Notes: a model not told the origin generated them from the letters alone. A DNA stretch of 48,036 bases from Pseudomonadota bacterium (GCA_021778035.1 JAJYCY010000010.1:1-48036); one strand, 5' to 3'; counted from the first letter of the stretch, positions 30,248 through 41,198 are shown. A program made the numbers and translations.

Positions 30248-30603
30248 CTTCCGGATTTGTAGTCCCGCAGGGACTGCCGAAATCTTTCCGCATCCTGACC
30301 AGCGTGGAGTACCGCCGCATCCTGCGTAGTGGCCAGCGGCGTAGCGACCCGCTCTTCACTGTCTACGCTGCGGCAAACACATTCGGCCATCCCCGTCTCG
30401 GGGTCACCGTGGCCCGGAAGGTCTCAAACCGATCGGTTGTGCGCAACCTCATCAAGCGCCAGATCCGCGAATCCTACCGGATGGCGCGAAACCGCATGCT
30501 GCCGCTGGACATTGTCGTCATAGCCCGGCCTGCTGCTGCTACTGAACCCCGTCAGGCCCTGCGCGCCTCTCTGCAGCAGCACTGGGAGAAGATGCATCGA
30601 TGA
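30244..30603 (+). CDS. rnpA: Ribonuclease P protein component; start codon unresolved
   Basis: Basic protein that assists RNase P RNA in maturing tRNA 5' ends. The conserved part begins near [20 protein letters not shown] and includes the RNR signature [21 protein letters not shown]. No ATG, GTG or TTG exists in frame between the TTG at 30052 (upstream of rpmH) and the GTG at 30301 (inside the conserved part). I set the start at the CTG at 30244, which overlaps the rpmH stop and gives 119 aa, the usual size, but this is a choice, not proof. The stop overlaps the yidD start (ATGA). Confidence 0.85.
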   Translation: MTSGFVVPQGLPKSFRILTSVEYRRILRSGQRRSDPLFTVYAAANTFGHPRLGVTVARKVSNRSVVRNLIKRQIRESYRMARNRMLPLDIVVIARPAAATEPRQALRASLQQHWEKMHR

Positions 30604-30836
30604 AAAAACTGCTGCTCCTGCTCCTGCGCGCCTATCGCTACGCTATCAGCCCGATGCTCGGCAATCACTGCCGTTTCTATCCCAGCTGCTCGGTTTATGC
30701 CACCGAAGCCATCGCTTCCCACGGCGCTGTGCGCGGGACGTGGCTCGCCGTCCGGCGGCTGCTTCGCTGCCATCCCTGGCACGCCGGTGGCATCGATCCG
30801 GTGCCGCCCCCTTACACGAAAGGACACCATGGATAA
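30600..30836 (+). CDS. yidD: Membrane protein insertion efficiency factor YidD
   Basis: 78 aa, small membrane-associated helper of YidC-dependent insertion. The family pattern is complete: [27 protein letters not shown], and [13 protein letters not shown], with the three conserved Cys. The ATG overlaps the rnpA stop and the 3' end overlaps yidC by 8 nt, so rnpA-yidD-yidC look translationally coupled. Confidence 0.97.
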   Translation: MKKLLLLLLRAYRYAISPMLGNHCRFYPSCSVYATEAIASHGAVRGTWLAVRRLLRCHPWHAGGIDPVPPPYTKGHHG

Positions 30837-32466
30837 CCAGCGCCTGTTTCTGCTTGTCATTCTGTCGGCGATTCTGCTTCTGATGTGGCAGGCGTGGGAG
30901 AACCAGCATCCACCGGTTCCGGCGCAGATCGTGCGGCCGGCCACCCCGTCTGTCCCGGCCAGCCCCACCACTGCCTCCACCTCCGCTTCGGCGCCTGCGA
31001 CACCGGTTGGGCCCGCCAAACCGGCAACCGGCGCCCACATCCGGGTCGTCACCGACCTATTCAGCGCTGAACTCGACACGCGCGGAGGCGATCTGCGCCA
31101 GCTTGACCTGAAAGCCTATCCGGTCAGCGAAACCCGGCCCAACAGCCCGCTGCGGCTGTTCCGTGACCAGGGACGCTACGTGTTCTATGTCGAGTCCGGA
31201 CTGATCGGGCGCCATGGACCCTGGCCCGACCACCAGTCCCTGTACCAGCCAGCGGCTTTGCACTACACGCTTGCTGCGGGCCAGGACACCCTGAAGGTTC
31301 CGCTCACCTGGACCGGACCCGGAGGGCTGCGCGTCGTAAAGACCTACACCTTCCACCGCGACAGCTATGTGATCGACGTCAGTTACACGATTACCAATGG
31401 CGGACAGACTCCGCGCAGTCCCTATCTCTATGCGCAGTTTCTGCGCAGCTACACGCCGCCACCGCACCACCTCTTCGGAGTGGCTCCGAGCTATGTGGGT
31501 GCCGCAGTCTACAGTCCGCAAAAGAAATACCAGAAGGTCCCGTTTGATGACATGCGCCACAAACCGCTCGCGCTCGATACCCATGGCGGCTGGGTGGCGA
31601 TGCTTCAACACTATTTTGTGGGCGCATGGATTCCGCCGCGATCGGCGAACACACGGTTCTATTCCGAAGCGCTCGGCGACCACCACTATCTCGCCGGCTA
31701 CAAGACGCTGACCCCGGCGGTCATCGCCCCCGGCGCCACCGCGACGCTCTCGACACGCCTGTACGCCGGGCCGACGGACCAGGCACGCCTGAGAAAGGTG
31801 GCACCCGGCCTGGATCTCACGGTCGATTACGGCTGGCTCACTTTCATTGCCGCACCGCTGTACTGGCTGCTCGCACACATCCACGCCGTTGTCGGCAACT
31901 GGGGATGGTCCATCATCCTCCTGACCGTGCTGATCAAGCTCGTTTTCTATCCGCTTTCCGCGACCAGCTACCGGTCGATGGCGCACCTGCGCCAGGTGCA
32001 GCCCAAGCTCGCAGCTCTCAAGGAACGCTACGGCGATGATCGCCAGAAGCTCAGTCAGGCAATGATGGAGATCTACAAGACCGAAAAGATCAATCCGCTC
32101 GGCGGCTGCCTGCCTATCGTCGTGCAGATTCCGGTCTTCATTTCGCTGTACTGGGTGCTGTTGCAGAGCGTCGAGCTGCGCCAGGCACCGTTCATCCTGT
32201 GGATACACGACCTGTCTGCACGTGATCCGTACTTCATTCTTCCCATCCTCATGGGAATATCGATGCTCACGCAACAGCTGATCAGTCCCCAGATGACTGA
32301 TCCGCTGCAGCGTAAAGTCATGATGGCGATGCCGGTGCTGTTCACCTTCTTCTTCGCGTTCTTCCCATCCGGGCTTGTACTCTACTGGGTATGCCAGAAC
32401 CTGCTTTCGATCGCACAGCAATGGTGGATCACGCGCCGGTTCGATGCCGGCCGCCGGGCGAAGTAG
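30829..32466 (+). CDS. yidC: Membrane protein insertase YidC
   Basis: Inserts and folds inner-membrane proteins with or without SecYEG. The ATG at 30829 ([20 protein letters not shown]), with AAAGGA upstream, gives 545 aa; the track start at 30697 is inside yidD. An N-terminal membrane segment leads to a Pro/Ala/Ser/Thr linker, then the large periplasmic beta domain (about 65-345). The conserved five-helix core follows, with the groove Arg in [12 protein letters not shown], then [20 protein letters not shown] and [17 protein letters not shown]. Confidence 0.97.
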   Translation: MDNQRLFLLVILSAILLLMWQAWENQHPPVPAQIVRPATPSVPASPTTASTSASAPATPVGPAKPATGAHIRVVTDLFSAELDTRGGDLRQLDLKAYPVSETRPNSPLRLFRDQGRYVFYVESGLIGRHGPWPDHQSLYQPAALHYTLAAGQDTLKVPLTWTGPGGLRVVKTYTFHRDSYVIDVSYTITNGGQTPRSPYLYAQFLRSYTPPPHHLFGVAPSYVGAAVYSPQKKYQKVPFDDMRHKPLALDTHGGWVAMLQHYFVGAWIPPRSANTRFYSEALGDHHYLAGYKTLTPAVIAPGATATLSTRLYAGPTDQARLRKVAPGLDLTVDYGWLTFIAAPLYWLLAHIHAVVGNWGWSIILLTVLIKLVFYPLSATSYRSMAHLRQVQPKLAALKERYGDDRQKLSQAMMEIYKTEKINPLGGCLPIVVQIPVFISLYWVLLQSVELRQAPFILWIHDLSARDPYFILPILMGISMLTQQLISPQMTDPLQRKVMMAMPVLFTFFFAFFPSGLVLYWVCQNLLSIAQQWWITRRFDAGRRAK

Positions 32467-32478
32467 CCGTACCGTGCC

Positions 32479-33840
32479 ATGGAACGCCACCACCCCGCAC
32501 CCGCTGACGGGGACACGATCGCAGCCGTCGCCACCGCCACCGGACGTGGCGGGATCGGCGTCGTCCGGGTATCCGGTCCGGCGTCCACGCGCATAGCCAC
32601 AGAACTGCTCGGCTCGATTCCCCGGCCCCGGCATGCGTCACTGCGGAGTTTCCGTGATGCCGCGGGCCAGGCAATCGACGAAGGGATCGCGCTCTTTTTT
32701 CCCGGACCGGACTCCTTCACCGGCGAGGACGTCCTGGAACTTCAGGGCCACGGCAGCCCGGTCGTTCTCGACCTGCTGCTCGCGCGCCTGCTGGAGCTCG
32801 GTGCGCGCCACGCCCGGCCGGGCGAGTTCTCCGAGCGCGCATTCCTCAATGGCCGGATGGATCTTGCCCAGGCGGAAGCGGTTGCTGACCTCATCGCCAG
32901 CGGATCGGCAGGGGCTGCGCGCGCCGCGCTGCGCTCCATGCAGGGTGAGTTTTCGCGCCAGGTGCGGACACTCGTCACCCAGCTTGTCGCGCTACGAGTC
33001 CAGGTCGAGGCCGAGATTGACTTCCCCGACGAAGACATTGACCTGCCTGTAGCCCATCAGCTGCAGCACGATGGCCAGAAGATCCGCGCGGCGATCGCCG
33101 CGCTGCTTGCCCCGGCGCGCCAGGGTTGCCTGCTGCAGGAGGGTGTGACCGTGGTGCTGGCCGGTCTTCCCAATTCCGGCAAATCCAGCCTGCTCAATGC
33201 GCTGGCTGGCCATGACCGCGCCATAGTCAGCCGGATCCCTGGCACCACCCGCGACCTTCTGCGCGAACAGATCGAAATTGATGGGCTGCCGGTGCTGCTG
33301 ATCGATACCGCGGGGCTGCGGGAGAGCGATGACGAGATCGAACGTGAGGGGGTGCGGCGCGCGCGCGCCGCGATGGACGAAGCCGATCATGTCCTGCTGC
33401 TTGCCGATGACAGCGCCGCGGCGGATCCGGCCGCACTGACGGCGCTGCTGCCGCCCGCCGTCCCACGCACGCTGGTGCGCAGCAAGATCGACCTCTCGGG
33501 GCGCGCGCCAGGCGCGGCAGCAGAGGGCGCCGGCATCACCGAGGTGGCTGTGTCCGCGCTCACGGGTGCCGGCATCGACGCGCTGCGCCGCCATCTTGCG
33601 CGCTGCGCTGGCGTGGAGGGCGGCGGTCCGGTATTCAGCGCACGCCGCCGGCACCTGGATGCGCTTGGGCGCGCCGACCGCCTCATCGACGCTGCTGTGC
33701 TCCAGCTCGCCCGGCACCAGATCGAGCTCGCAGCGGAGGAGCTGCGCCTGGCGCAGCAGGCGCTCGACGAGATTACCGGCGCATTCACCACCGAAGATCT
33801 GCTTGCGGAAATCTTCTCCGGCTTCTGTATCGGGAAGTGA
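32479..33840 (+). CDS. mnmE: tRNA modification GTPase MnmE
   Basis: With MnmG, makes the 5-(carboxymethyl)aminomethyl group on U34 of several tRNAs. 453 aa. The N-terminal folate-binding domain starts DTIAAVATATGRGGIGVVRVSG. The GTPase motifs are GLPNSGKSSLLN (G1), GTTRDLL (G2) and DTAGLRE (G3). The G4 motif is SKID at about residue 335 instead of NKxD. The C-terminal FCIGK, with the catalytic-region Cys, is intact. It lies 12 bp after yidC and 132 bp before mnmG. Confidence 0.97.
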   Translation: MERHHPAPADGDTIAAVATATGRGGIGVVRVSGPASTRIATELLGSIPRPRHASLRSFRDAAGQAIDEGIALFFPGPDSFTGEDVLELQGHGSPVVLDLLLARLLELGARHARPGEFSERAFLNGRMDLAQAEAVADLIASGSAGAARAALRSMQGEFSRQVRTLVTQLVALRVQVEAEIDFPDEDIDLPVAHQLQHDGQKIRAAIAALLAPARQGCLLQEGVTVVLAGLPNSGKSSLLNALAGHDRAIVSRIPGTTRDLLREQIEIDGLPVLLIDTAGLRESDDEIEREGVRRARAAMDEADHVLLLADDSAAADPAALTALLPPAVPRTLVRSKIDLSGRAPGAAAEGAGITEVAVSALTGAGIDALRRHLARCAGVEGGGPVFSARRRHLDALGRADRLIDAAVLQLARHQIELAAEELRLAQQALDEITGAFTTEDLLAEIFSGFCIGK

Positions 33841-33911
33841 CGGGCGGCCCGCAACAGGAAATCGTCCCTTGCGGCCCGGGGCAGCTGATCATCCGCAATC
33901 CGGCCCGGCGT

Positions 33912-33939
33912 TTGTGCGCGCCGCCTGAAATGCTAGGAT
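33912..33939 (+). promoter_or_regulatory. Possible extended -10 promoter for mnmG
   Basis: TGCTAGGAT carries an extended -10 (TGn before TAGGAT) and TTGTGC lies 16 bp upstream. It sits in the mnmE-mnmG spacer, 33 bp before the mnmG GTG. Confidence 0.42.
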
Positions 33940-33972
33940 TTCGCCTTTCCCACTGACCCGTACAGGCCAACA

Positions 33973-35844
33973 GTGCGTTACCCGGACAGCTATGCAGTAA
34001 TCGTGGTCGGCGGCGGCCATGCGGGCACGGAAGCCGCGATGGCTGCCGCGCGCACGGGCGGCCGCACGCTGTTGCTGACCCATAACATCGAAACCATCGG
34101 CCAGATGTCCTGCAACCCCGCCATTGGCGGTATCGGCAAGGGACACCTGGTCCGGGAGATTGATGCGCTGGGGGGTGTCATGGGCAGGGCGGCGGACCGT
34201 GCCGGCATCCAGTTCCGCATTCTGAATGCCAGCAAGGGGCCGGCGGTTCGCGCTACACGCGCCCAGATCGACCGCCAGCTGTACAAGGCGGCGGTGCGGG
34301 AATTGCTGGGGCAGGAACCGAATCTTTCCGTGTTCCAGCAGGCAGTTGATGATCTGGTCATCGAAGGTGACCGCGTGGCCGGAGTGGTTACCCAGTCCGG
34401 CATAGAATTCCGTGCCCGCGCGGTAGTGCTGACGGCCGGGACATTCCTCGCTGGACGCATCCACGTGGGCCTGTCGAATTACCCGGGCGGACGTGCCGGT
34501 GACCCGCCGGCCGGCACGCTCGCAGCGCATCTGCGTGAGCGTGGCCTGCGTGCCGGCCGGCTCAAGACCGGCACACCCCCCCGCATTGACCGGCGGACGA
34601 TCGACTTCTCATCCATGCAGGAGCAGCAGGGAGACGTGCCGACGCCGCGTTTTTCTTTCAGCGATGAGACAACCCCGCGCCCGCGCCAGGTTTCCTGTCA
34701 TGTTACCCACACCAATGCGCGCACCCACGAACTGATCCGCGCGAGCCTGGACCGTTCGCCGCTTTTCACCGGGGTGATCGAGGGTGTGGGCCCGAGATAC
34801 TGCCCGTCAATCGAAGACAAGGTGGTGCGATTCGCGTCGAAGGATTCGCACCAGATTTTCGTGGAACCGGAAGGCCTCGGATCAGACGAGGTGTACCCCA
34901 ACGGGATTTCCACCAGCCTCCCTTTCGACGTGCAGCTCGCCCTGGTGCGGTCAATCAGCGGATTTGAGCGTGCCCATATCACGCGCCCGGGCTATGCCAT
35001 CGAATACGACTATTTCGATCCCCGGGATCTTCAGCCGACGCTCGAGACCAGGGCGGTCCCGGGGCTGTACTTCGCGGGCCAGATCAACGGTACCACCGGC
35101 TACGAAGAGGCGGCAGCACAGGGGCTGGTCGCCGGAAGCAACGCGGCGCTGGCTGCAGCCGGACGCGAGCCGTGGTGGCTGCGGCGTGATCAGGCCTACA
35201 TCGGTGTGCTGGTGGATGACCTGGTGTCCCGGGGAGTCACCGAACCTTACCGCATGTTCACTTCCCGGGCCGAATACCGTCTGGCGCTGCGCGAGGATAA
35301 TGCCGATCTGCGCCTGTCGGAGATCGGTCGGGGCCTGGGCCTGGTCAGCGACGCGCAGGCGCAGCGCGTGGAGTTCAAGCGGGAAGCGATCGAGAACGAG
35401 CACCGGCGGCTGGAGCACACCTGGTATCGTCCGGCTCCCGCCACCGGGTCCCTGCCCCCGGACGCATCGCCATCGCCGCTGCGCGACAGCACGCTGATCG
35501 AACTGCTGCGCCGGCCCGAGATGACCTACCGGGGTGTCATGGCCCTGCCCGGAGCCGGTCCGGGTGTGCGGGATGACGATATCGCCGCCCAGGTGGAGGT
35601 CCAGGCAAAATATGCCGGCTACATCGAGCGCCAGTCAGTGGAAATCAGGCGCCAGCTGCAGCACGAGCACACCGTTTTGCCTCCCGACCTTGATTATGCC
35701 GGAGTCCGCGGCCTGTCGATCGAAGTGCGGCAGACGCTGACCCGCTGTCGCCCGGCGACGCTGGGCCAAGCCGCGCGGCTATCGGGTGTCACGCCGGCCG
35801 CCATCTCACTCCTGCTGGTCCATCTTCGGCGCAGACGGGCCTGA
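33973..35844 (+). CDS. mnmG: tRNA U34 carboxymethylaminomethyl synthesis enzyme MnmG
   Basis: FAD-dependent partner of MnmE, 623 aa from a GTG start. The N-terminal FAD loop is [18 protein letters not shown]. Conserved segments include [20 protein letters not shown], the [10 protein letters not shown] motif, and [17 protein letters not shown]. The C-terminal tRNA-binding part is helical, ending near [17 protein letters not shown]. Its last 39 nt overlap the 3' end of the antisense DUF2914 gene. Confidence 0.97.
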   Translation: MRYPDSYAVIVVGGGHAGTEAAMAAARTGGRTLLLTHNIETIGQMSCNPAIGGIGKGHLVREIDALGGVMGRAADRAGIQFRILNASKGPAVRATRAQIDRQLYKAAVRELLGQEPNLSVFQQAVDDLVIEGDRVAGVVTQSGIEFRARAVVLTAGTFLAGRIHVGLSNYPGGRAGDPPAGTLAAHLRERGLRAGRLKTGTPPRIDRRTIDFSSMQEQQGDVPTPRFSFSDETTPRPRQVSCHVTHTNARTHELIRASLDRSPLFTGVIEGVGPRYCPSIEDKVVRFASKDSHQIFVEPEGLGSDEVYPNGISTSLPFDVQLALVRSISGFERAHITRPGYAIEYDYFDPRDLQPTLETRAVPGLYFAGQINGTTGYEEAAAQGLVAGSNAALAAAGREPWWLRRDQAYIGVLVDDLVSRGVTEPYRMFTSRAEYRLALREDNADLRLSEIGRGLGLVSDAQAQRVEFKREAIENEHRRLEHTWYRPAPATGSLPPDASPSPLRDSTLIELLRRPEMTYRGVMALPGAGPGVRDDDIAAQVEVQAKYAGYIERQSVEIRRQLQHEHTVLPPDLDYAGVRGLSIEVRQTLTRCRPATLGQAARLSGVTPAAISLLLVHLRRRRA

Positions 35845-36354
35845 GCCGTCTGGCCCGCGGGGGCTATCCTGCGGAGCCTGCTGCGCCGGCCGAGGCCTGG
35901 GGGCAGCGGTATACTCAAACGTGCTGACGCCGAGCGTGAGTCCGCTGGCATCGACCACCGACGCCTGCCACTCTCCAAGCCAGCCCGGCTGCAGCGTTTT
36001 CCGGGAATAGACACGCCACCGCGGCCCGCCGACGGTGAATTTCACCTCGGCCATGATCTTTCCCTGATACACCCAGCGGTGCACCACCGTCTGGCCAGCC
36101 ATGTTCCTGAGGTCGGTGAAAAAATACACGCTGTGGTGGCGATTGGTCAGGGTGCTGATGCTGTTGACCGGCTCATGATTACGGATGCCGGTCGTAAACA
36201 CCGCCTGGGTAACGCGGGCCGGATGTGCCGGAGTGGTTGCCGTTGCGCCCGCGGAAACCGGGGCCACCGGTCCCGCTGCGGCCGGGACCGGCTCCGCCGC
36301 CTTCAGGGGCAGCACTACCGCAAGGCCGAACAGGACCAGGTAGGCACGTGGCAT
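35806..36354 (-). CDS. Exported DUF2914-type protein
   Basis: 182 aa with a signal peptide ([22 protein letters not shown]), an Ala/Pro/Thr-rich linker, and a region resembling DUF2914: [20 protein letters not shown] and [29 protein letters not shown] lies 8 nt before the ATG. A Pro/Gly/Ser-rich tail ends inside mnmG on the opposite strand. The function of the domain is unknown; periplasmic location is inferred. It separates mnmG from rsmG, which are usually adjacent. Confidence 0.85.
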   Translation of the reverse strand: MPRAYLVLFGLAVVLPLKAAEPVPAAAGPVAPVSAGATATTPAHPARVTQAVFTTGIRNHEPVNSISTLTNRHHSVYFFTDLRNMAGQTVVHRWVYQGKIMAEVKFTVGGPRWRVYSRKTLQPGWLGEWQASVVDASGLTLGVSTFEYTAAPRPRPAQQAPQDSPRGPDGSGPSAPKMDQQE

Positions 36355-36469
36355 GTACAGGCTCCTTCAACTGACGGTTGGGTACTAGGTAAAAGCTTAG
36401 AGCACGGCGACGCCATGCGCCACGGCGCGCGCCGGTCCTGCGCCCTTACGGGAACCCACGCGGGGATTT

Positions 36470-36478
36470 TGCTATGCT
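36470..36478 (+). promoter_or_regulatory. Possible extended -10 promoter for rsmG-parA-parB
   Basis: TGCTATGCT is an extended -10 (TGn then TATGCT) 55 bp before the rsmG ATG. A -35 match is poor, as is usual for extended -10 promoters. A start here would serve the rsmG-parA-parB run. Confidence 0.4.
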
Positions 36479-36533
36479 GGGCGCCGGATCCGTCCGCTGA
36501 TGATCACCCCATGTCCATGAACCAAGGCCGAAT

Positions 36534-37220
36534 ATGTCCCGAAGCCGGAGCCTCCCAGTGTCCGAGCACGCTGTGCTGACGGAGCAGATCCGCGGCGGCG
36601 CGCTGCAGATGGGTCTCGACCTTCCGTCCGGCCGGGCCCAAACACTGGCCGACTACCTGGTGCTGCTTGATAAATGGAACCGGATCTACAATCTGACGGC
36701 GGTGCGCGACCCGGAGCAGATGGTTTCCCGGCACGTTCTCGACAGCCTGTCTGTCCTGCCGTTTCTGCACGGCCACCGGGTGCTCGACATCGGCACGGGC
36801 GCCGGTCTGCCTGGTATTCCGCTGGCGGTGGCCTGTCCGGAGCGGGAGTTCGTGCTGCTCGACAGCAATTCCAAGAAAATCCGTTTTGTCACCCACGCCA
36901 TTTCGGCGTTGAATCTCACCAATATTCATGCGCTTGCCGAGCGTGTCGAGAAGCTGCAGGATCCGCAAAGGTTCGACACCCTGATTTCTCGCGCGCTCGG
37001 CAGTATTGCTGATATGCTGGCGGTGGCCGGACATCTGTGCGCCCCGGGGGGAAGATTTCTCGCCATGAAAGGGGTCTATCCGCAGGAGGAACTGGCCGCG
37101 ATTCCTGCCCCGTACCAGGTGCTGGCCGTTGAGGAACTGCGGGTTCCCGGCGTCGAGGGCAGACGCCACGCGGTGATCATCGCGGCTGGCGGGTCCGGGC
37201 TGGCAGAGAGCAGAGGCTGA
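36534..37220 (+). CDS. rsmG: 16S rRNA m7G527 methyltransferase
   Basis: Methylates G527 of 16S rRNA with S-adenosylmethionine; loss gives low-level streptomycin resistance in other bacteria. 228 aa, within family range. Motifs: WNRIYNLTAVRDPEQMVSRH, the SAM loop VLDIGTGAGLPGIPLA, and SRALGSIADML. AAGG lies about 9 nt before the ATG; an in-frame GTG at 36558 is possible. parA begins 7 bp after the stop. Confidence 0.96.
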   Translation: MSRSRSLPVSEHAVLTEQIRGGALQMGLDLPSGRAQTLADYLVLLDKWNRIYNLTAVRDPEQMVSRHVLDSLSVLPFLHGHRVLDIGTGAGLPGIPLAVACPEREFVLLDSNSKKIRFVTHAISALNLTNIHALAERVEKLQDPQRFDTLISRALGSIADMLAVAGHLCAPGGRFLAMKGVYPQEELAAIPAPYQVLAVEELRVPGVEGRRHAVIIAAGGSGLAESRG

Positions 37221-37227
37221 TCAGGTC

Positions 37228-38007
37228 ATGGCAAAGATACTGGCGATTGCCAACCAGAAGGGCGGGGTCGGGAAAACCACCACCAGCATCAATCTTGCCG
37301 CCTCGCTCGCGAAGACCCGGCGGCGCGTGCTGCTGGTCGACATCGATCCGCAGGGCAATGCCACGATGGGCAGCGGGATACCCAAGGATGCCGCCCACCC
37401 AACGACCTACGATATCCTGATTGGCGGTGCCGGGCTGGAAAGCGCCAGGAAGGAGGTGGAGGCGGGATATAGCGTCATACCCGCGAACGCCCATCTCTCC
37501 GGAGCCGAGATCGAACTGATCAGCGTCGAACGCCGTGAGCACCGTCTGCGCGAGGCATTGCAGGCCGGCGTAGACCGGTATGACTTCGTGCTCATCGACT
37601 GCCCGCCGTCGCTCAATCTGCTTACGGTCAACGCGCTGGTGGCAGCACAGTCGGTGCTCATTCCGATGCAATGCGAGTATTATGCGCTGGAAGGGCTGAG
37701 CGCGCTCGTCAACACCATCCGCAAAATCCGCGAGACCCTGAACCCCGCCCTGCAGATCGAGGGGCTGTTGCGCACCATGTTCGACCCGAGGAACACGCTG
37801 GCCAACGAGGTTTCCGCACAGCTCAGCCGCCATTTCGGTGACAAGCTCTACCGGACGATCATTCCCCGCAACGTGCGGCTCGCGGAAGCGCCAAGTTACG
37901 GCAAATCGGTAATCAATTATGACATGCAGTCGCGCGGCGCCCAGGCCTATCTCGCGCTTGCCGGAGAGATCCTGCGCCGCGAACAGTCCGGGGCGATTGC
38001 CCCATGA
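37228..38007 (+). CDS. parA: Chromosome partitioning ATPase ParA (Soj)
   Basis: Deviant Walker ATPase that binds DNA non-specifically and moves ParB-parS complexes to segregate origins. 259 aa. The deviant Walker A is QKGGVGKTTTSINLA; Walker A' is LLVDIDPQGNAT; Walker B is FVLIDCPPSLN. No N-terminal helix-turn-helix is present, as in chromosomal rather than P1-type plasmid ParA. It lies between rsmG and parB; two parS-like sites are in recF of this window. Confidence 0.97.
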   Translation: MAKILAIANQKGGVGKTTTSINLAASLAKTRRRVLLVDIDPQGNATMGSGIPKDAAHPTTYDILIGGAGLESARKEVEAGYSVIPANAHLSGAEIELISVERREHRLREALQAGVDRYDFVLIDCPPSLNLLTVNALVAAQSVLIPMQCEYYALEGLSALVNTIRKIRETLNPALQIEGLLRTMFDPRNTLANEVSAQLSRHFGDKLYRTIIPRNVRLAEAPSYGKSVINYDMQSRGAQAYLALAGEILRREQSGAIAP

Positions 38008-38047
38008 GTGATCCAGGTTTGCAACAAGAGATGCAGGGGGAGCGAGA

Positions 38048-38914
38048 ATGACCATGACCACGAAGAAGCCCAGGCTCGGCCGCGGTCTAGATGCGCTGCT
38101 TGGCGGTGCTCTCGATGCACCTGCGGCGGCCAGAGAAGAACTGCGCCAGCTGCCGGTCGATTTGCTGCAGCGGGGCAAGTACCAGCCGCGTACCCACATG
38201 GACCGCGAGGCGCTTGAAGATCTCGCCAGCTCCATCCGGGCGCAGGGGGTGGTTCAGCCCATCGTGGTGCGCGAGCTCGGTACCGGGAGCTACGAGATCA
38301 TCGCCGGTGAGCGGCGCTGGCGGGCAGCGCAGATGGCCGGACTCCAGGCGGTTCCGGCCGTGGTGCGGAACATCCCGGATGAGGCCGCCATCGCCATCGC
38401 GCTGATCGAGAATATCCAGCGCGAGGACCTGAATCCGGTTGAAGAGGCGGTTGCCCTGCAGCGGCTCATTGACGAATTTGGCATGACCCACCAGCAGACA
38501 GCCGAGAGTGTGGGACGTTCACGCGCCGCGGTCACAAACCTGCTGCGCCTGCTGACGCTCAACGACGACGTGCGCGCCATGCTGGAAGAAGGGCGCATGG
38601 ATATGGGTCATGCGCGCGCTCTGCTCGGGCTGGGCGGCAGCACGCAAAGCGAGGCCGCCCGCCAGGTGGTCGAGAAACGCCTCTCGGTGCGCGAAACCGA
38701 GGATCTCGTACGCAGGCTGCTCGAGCAGCGTCCGGTGGCGCCACACCGTGCACGGGATTCCCAGGACCCGGATGTGCGCCGGCTGCAGGACGAGCTGTCG
38801 GAAAAACTTGCCGCCCGTGTGCACATCAGCCATGGTCCGAAAGGACGGGGCCGGCTCACCATAGACTACAACAGCCTCGAGGAACTCGAGGGTGTGCTGG
38901 CGCGTATCCGCTGA
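38048..38914 (+). CDS. parB: Chromosome partitioning CTPase ParB (Spo0J)
   Basis: Binds parS, spreads as a CTP-dependent sliding clamp and stimulates ParA. 288 aa from the first ATG (second in-frame ATG two codons on). The N-terminal segment RLGRGLDALLGG is the ParA-contact motif. The CTP-binding motifs are KYQPRTHM and AGERRWRAAQ. The parS-reading helix-turn-helix region is MTHQQTAESVGRSRAAVTNLLRLL. A C-terminal dimer domain ends near SLEELEGVLARIR. It lies 40 bp after parA. Confidence 0.97.
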   Translation: MTMTTKKPRLGRGLDALLGGALDAPAAAREELRQLPVDLLQRGKYQPRTHMDREALEDLASSIRAQGVVQPIVVRELGTGSYEIIAGERRWRAAQMAGLQAVPAVVRNIPDEAAIAIALIENIQREDLNPVEEAVALQRLIDEFGMTHQQTAESVGRSRAAVTNLLRLLTLNDDVRAMLEEGRMDMGHARALLGLGGSTQSEAARQVVEKRLSVRETEDLVRRLLEQRPVAPHRARDSQDPDVRRLQDELSEKLAARVHISHGPKGRGRLTIDYNSLEELEGVLARIR

Positions 38915-39012
38915 CGCACCCGTTCCGGACCGACCCTTGCCGGAAATCAAGGCCGATTTGGGCTAAGCTTGAGCCATCGGCCACCGTATCAGTGCCACGG
39001 AGGACAGAACTG

Positions 39013-39426
39013 ATGAGTTTCAGGCGTATTGTGGTGGTCATCGGACTTCTCGCAGTAGCAGTGTTCGGAACCGGTTCTGCGCAGGCAGGCCTGGCAACCA
39101 TCCGCCGCCAGGCGGAACAGGGCAATGCCCGGGCCCAGCTGCATCTCGGAATCCTGTATGAATTCGGTCGCCGACTGGCCGATCACGATACGAAAGCCGT
39201 TGTCTGGTACACGCTGGCGGCAGAACGTGGCAACAAGGAGGCGGCACTCCGGCGCGACCTGCTGCTTCCCCGGCTTACCGCCGCCGAGCGCAAGGAGGCC
39301 GCCACGGAGGTGGCAGCGCGTGATGCCCGGATGCATTACTCCCCGTCAGCCGCCGGCGCTGCAAGCGCTCCGGCGCCTGCGCCCGCCCCGAAACCATCGG
39401 GAGCAGGTGGTGTTCAACCACACTAG
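39013..39426 (+). CDS. Exported Sel1-repeat protein
   Basis: 137 aa. GGAGGA precedes the ATG at 39013; the track start 21 nt upstream is unlikely. A signal peptide (MSFRRIVVVIGLLAVAVFGT) ends near SAQA. About one and a half Sel1/TPR-like repeats follow: RRQAEQGNARAQLHLGILYEFG and DTKAVVWYTLAAERGNKEA. The tail is rich in Ala and Pro. Probably a periplasmic protein-contact module. It lies between parB and the ATP synthase promoter; function unknown. Confidence 0.8.
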   Translation: MSFRRIVVVIGLLAVAVFGTGSAQAGLATIRRQAEQGNARAQLHLGILYEFGRRLADHDTKAVVWYTLAAERGNKEAALRRDLLLPRLTAAERKEAATEVAARDARMHYSPSAAGAASAPAPAPAPKPSGAGGVQPH

Positions 39427-39508
39427 AAACCCAGCCAGCAAATCCCGGGCAGCAGGCCCGCAACGGTGGCTATGACCCGCCTACGGACTGCCGCCCGGGT
39501 CGGCGATA

Positions 39509-39537
39509 TTGACCCCCCCAAGGGCCGCATTTATACT
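39509..39537 (+). promoter_or_regulatory. Strong sigma-70 promoter for the ATP synthase operon
   Basis: TTGACC and TATACT are exactly 17 bp apart, each five of six to consensus, in the gap before atpI. A second TATACA at 39562 may be a secondary -10. The leader to the atpI ATG is about 75 nt. Confidence 0.7.
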
Positions 39538-39616
39538 GCCGCACCTTAAAATAAGTCTGCTTATACATCAGGAAGCAGGACGGGATTGTGTACGACGTAC
39601 TGCGATTAGGGTGCGC

Positions 39617-40832
<1,216 letters not shown>

Positions 40833-40889
40833 CCGCCGTATTTCGGAGACGAAGCGAATTTCGACGGTTAACCTTTCAGGAGAGCAAAC

Positions 40890-41198
40890 ATGGCAACCGA
40901 TGCAACGATGGTCAATCTGGTAGGAATGGTGTACGCCTACACGGCGGTTGGTGTCGGCGTGATTCTTGCTGCCGCCGGGCTGGGTTCGGCGCTCGGCTGG
41001 GGCATGATCTGTTCAAAATTCATGGAAGGAATCGCGCGCCAGCCGGAGATGCTTCCCACGCTGCGTGTCCAGATGTTCATCACCGCCGGGCTGATGGAGT
41101 CTTTTCCGTTCATTGTTCTGGCCTTCGCGATGTATTTCACGTTCGCCAATCCGTTCGTAGGTGCTGCGCTGGCTGTGGTCAAAGGGCTGGGCGGCTAG
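40890..41198 (+). CDS. atpE: ATP synthase subunit c
   Basis: 102-aa hairpin protein forming the rotor ring. Two membrane helices flank the polar loop ARQPE (residues 49-53). The ion-binding carboxylate is Glu70 in GLMESFPF, where E. coli has Asp61 in GLVDAIP. The first helix has the tight Gly/Ala pattern (AAAGLGSALGWGM). The long N-terminus (about 12 residues before the first helix) and the WGMICSKF segment are unusual to my eye. AGGAG precedes the ATG. Confidence 0.96.
   Translation: MATDATMVNLVGMVYAYTAVGVGVILAAAGLGSALGWGMICSKFMEGIARQPEMLPTLRVQMFITAGLMESFPFIVLAFAMYFTFANPFVGAALAVVKGLGG

Noticed and set aside
31057-32634. 525-aa minus-strand ORF opposite yidC
   Set aside because: Antisense shadow of yidC, with no recognisable family and no ribosome-binding site.
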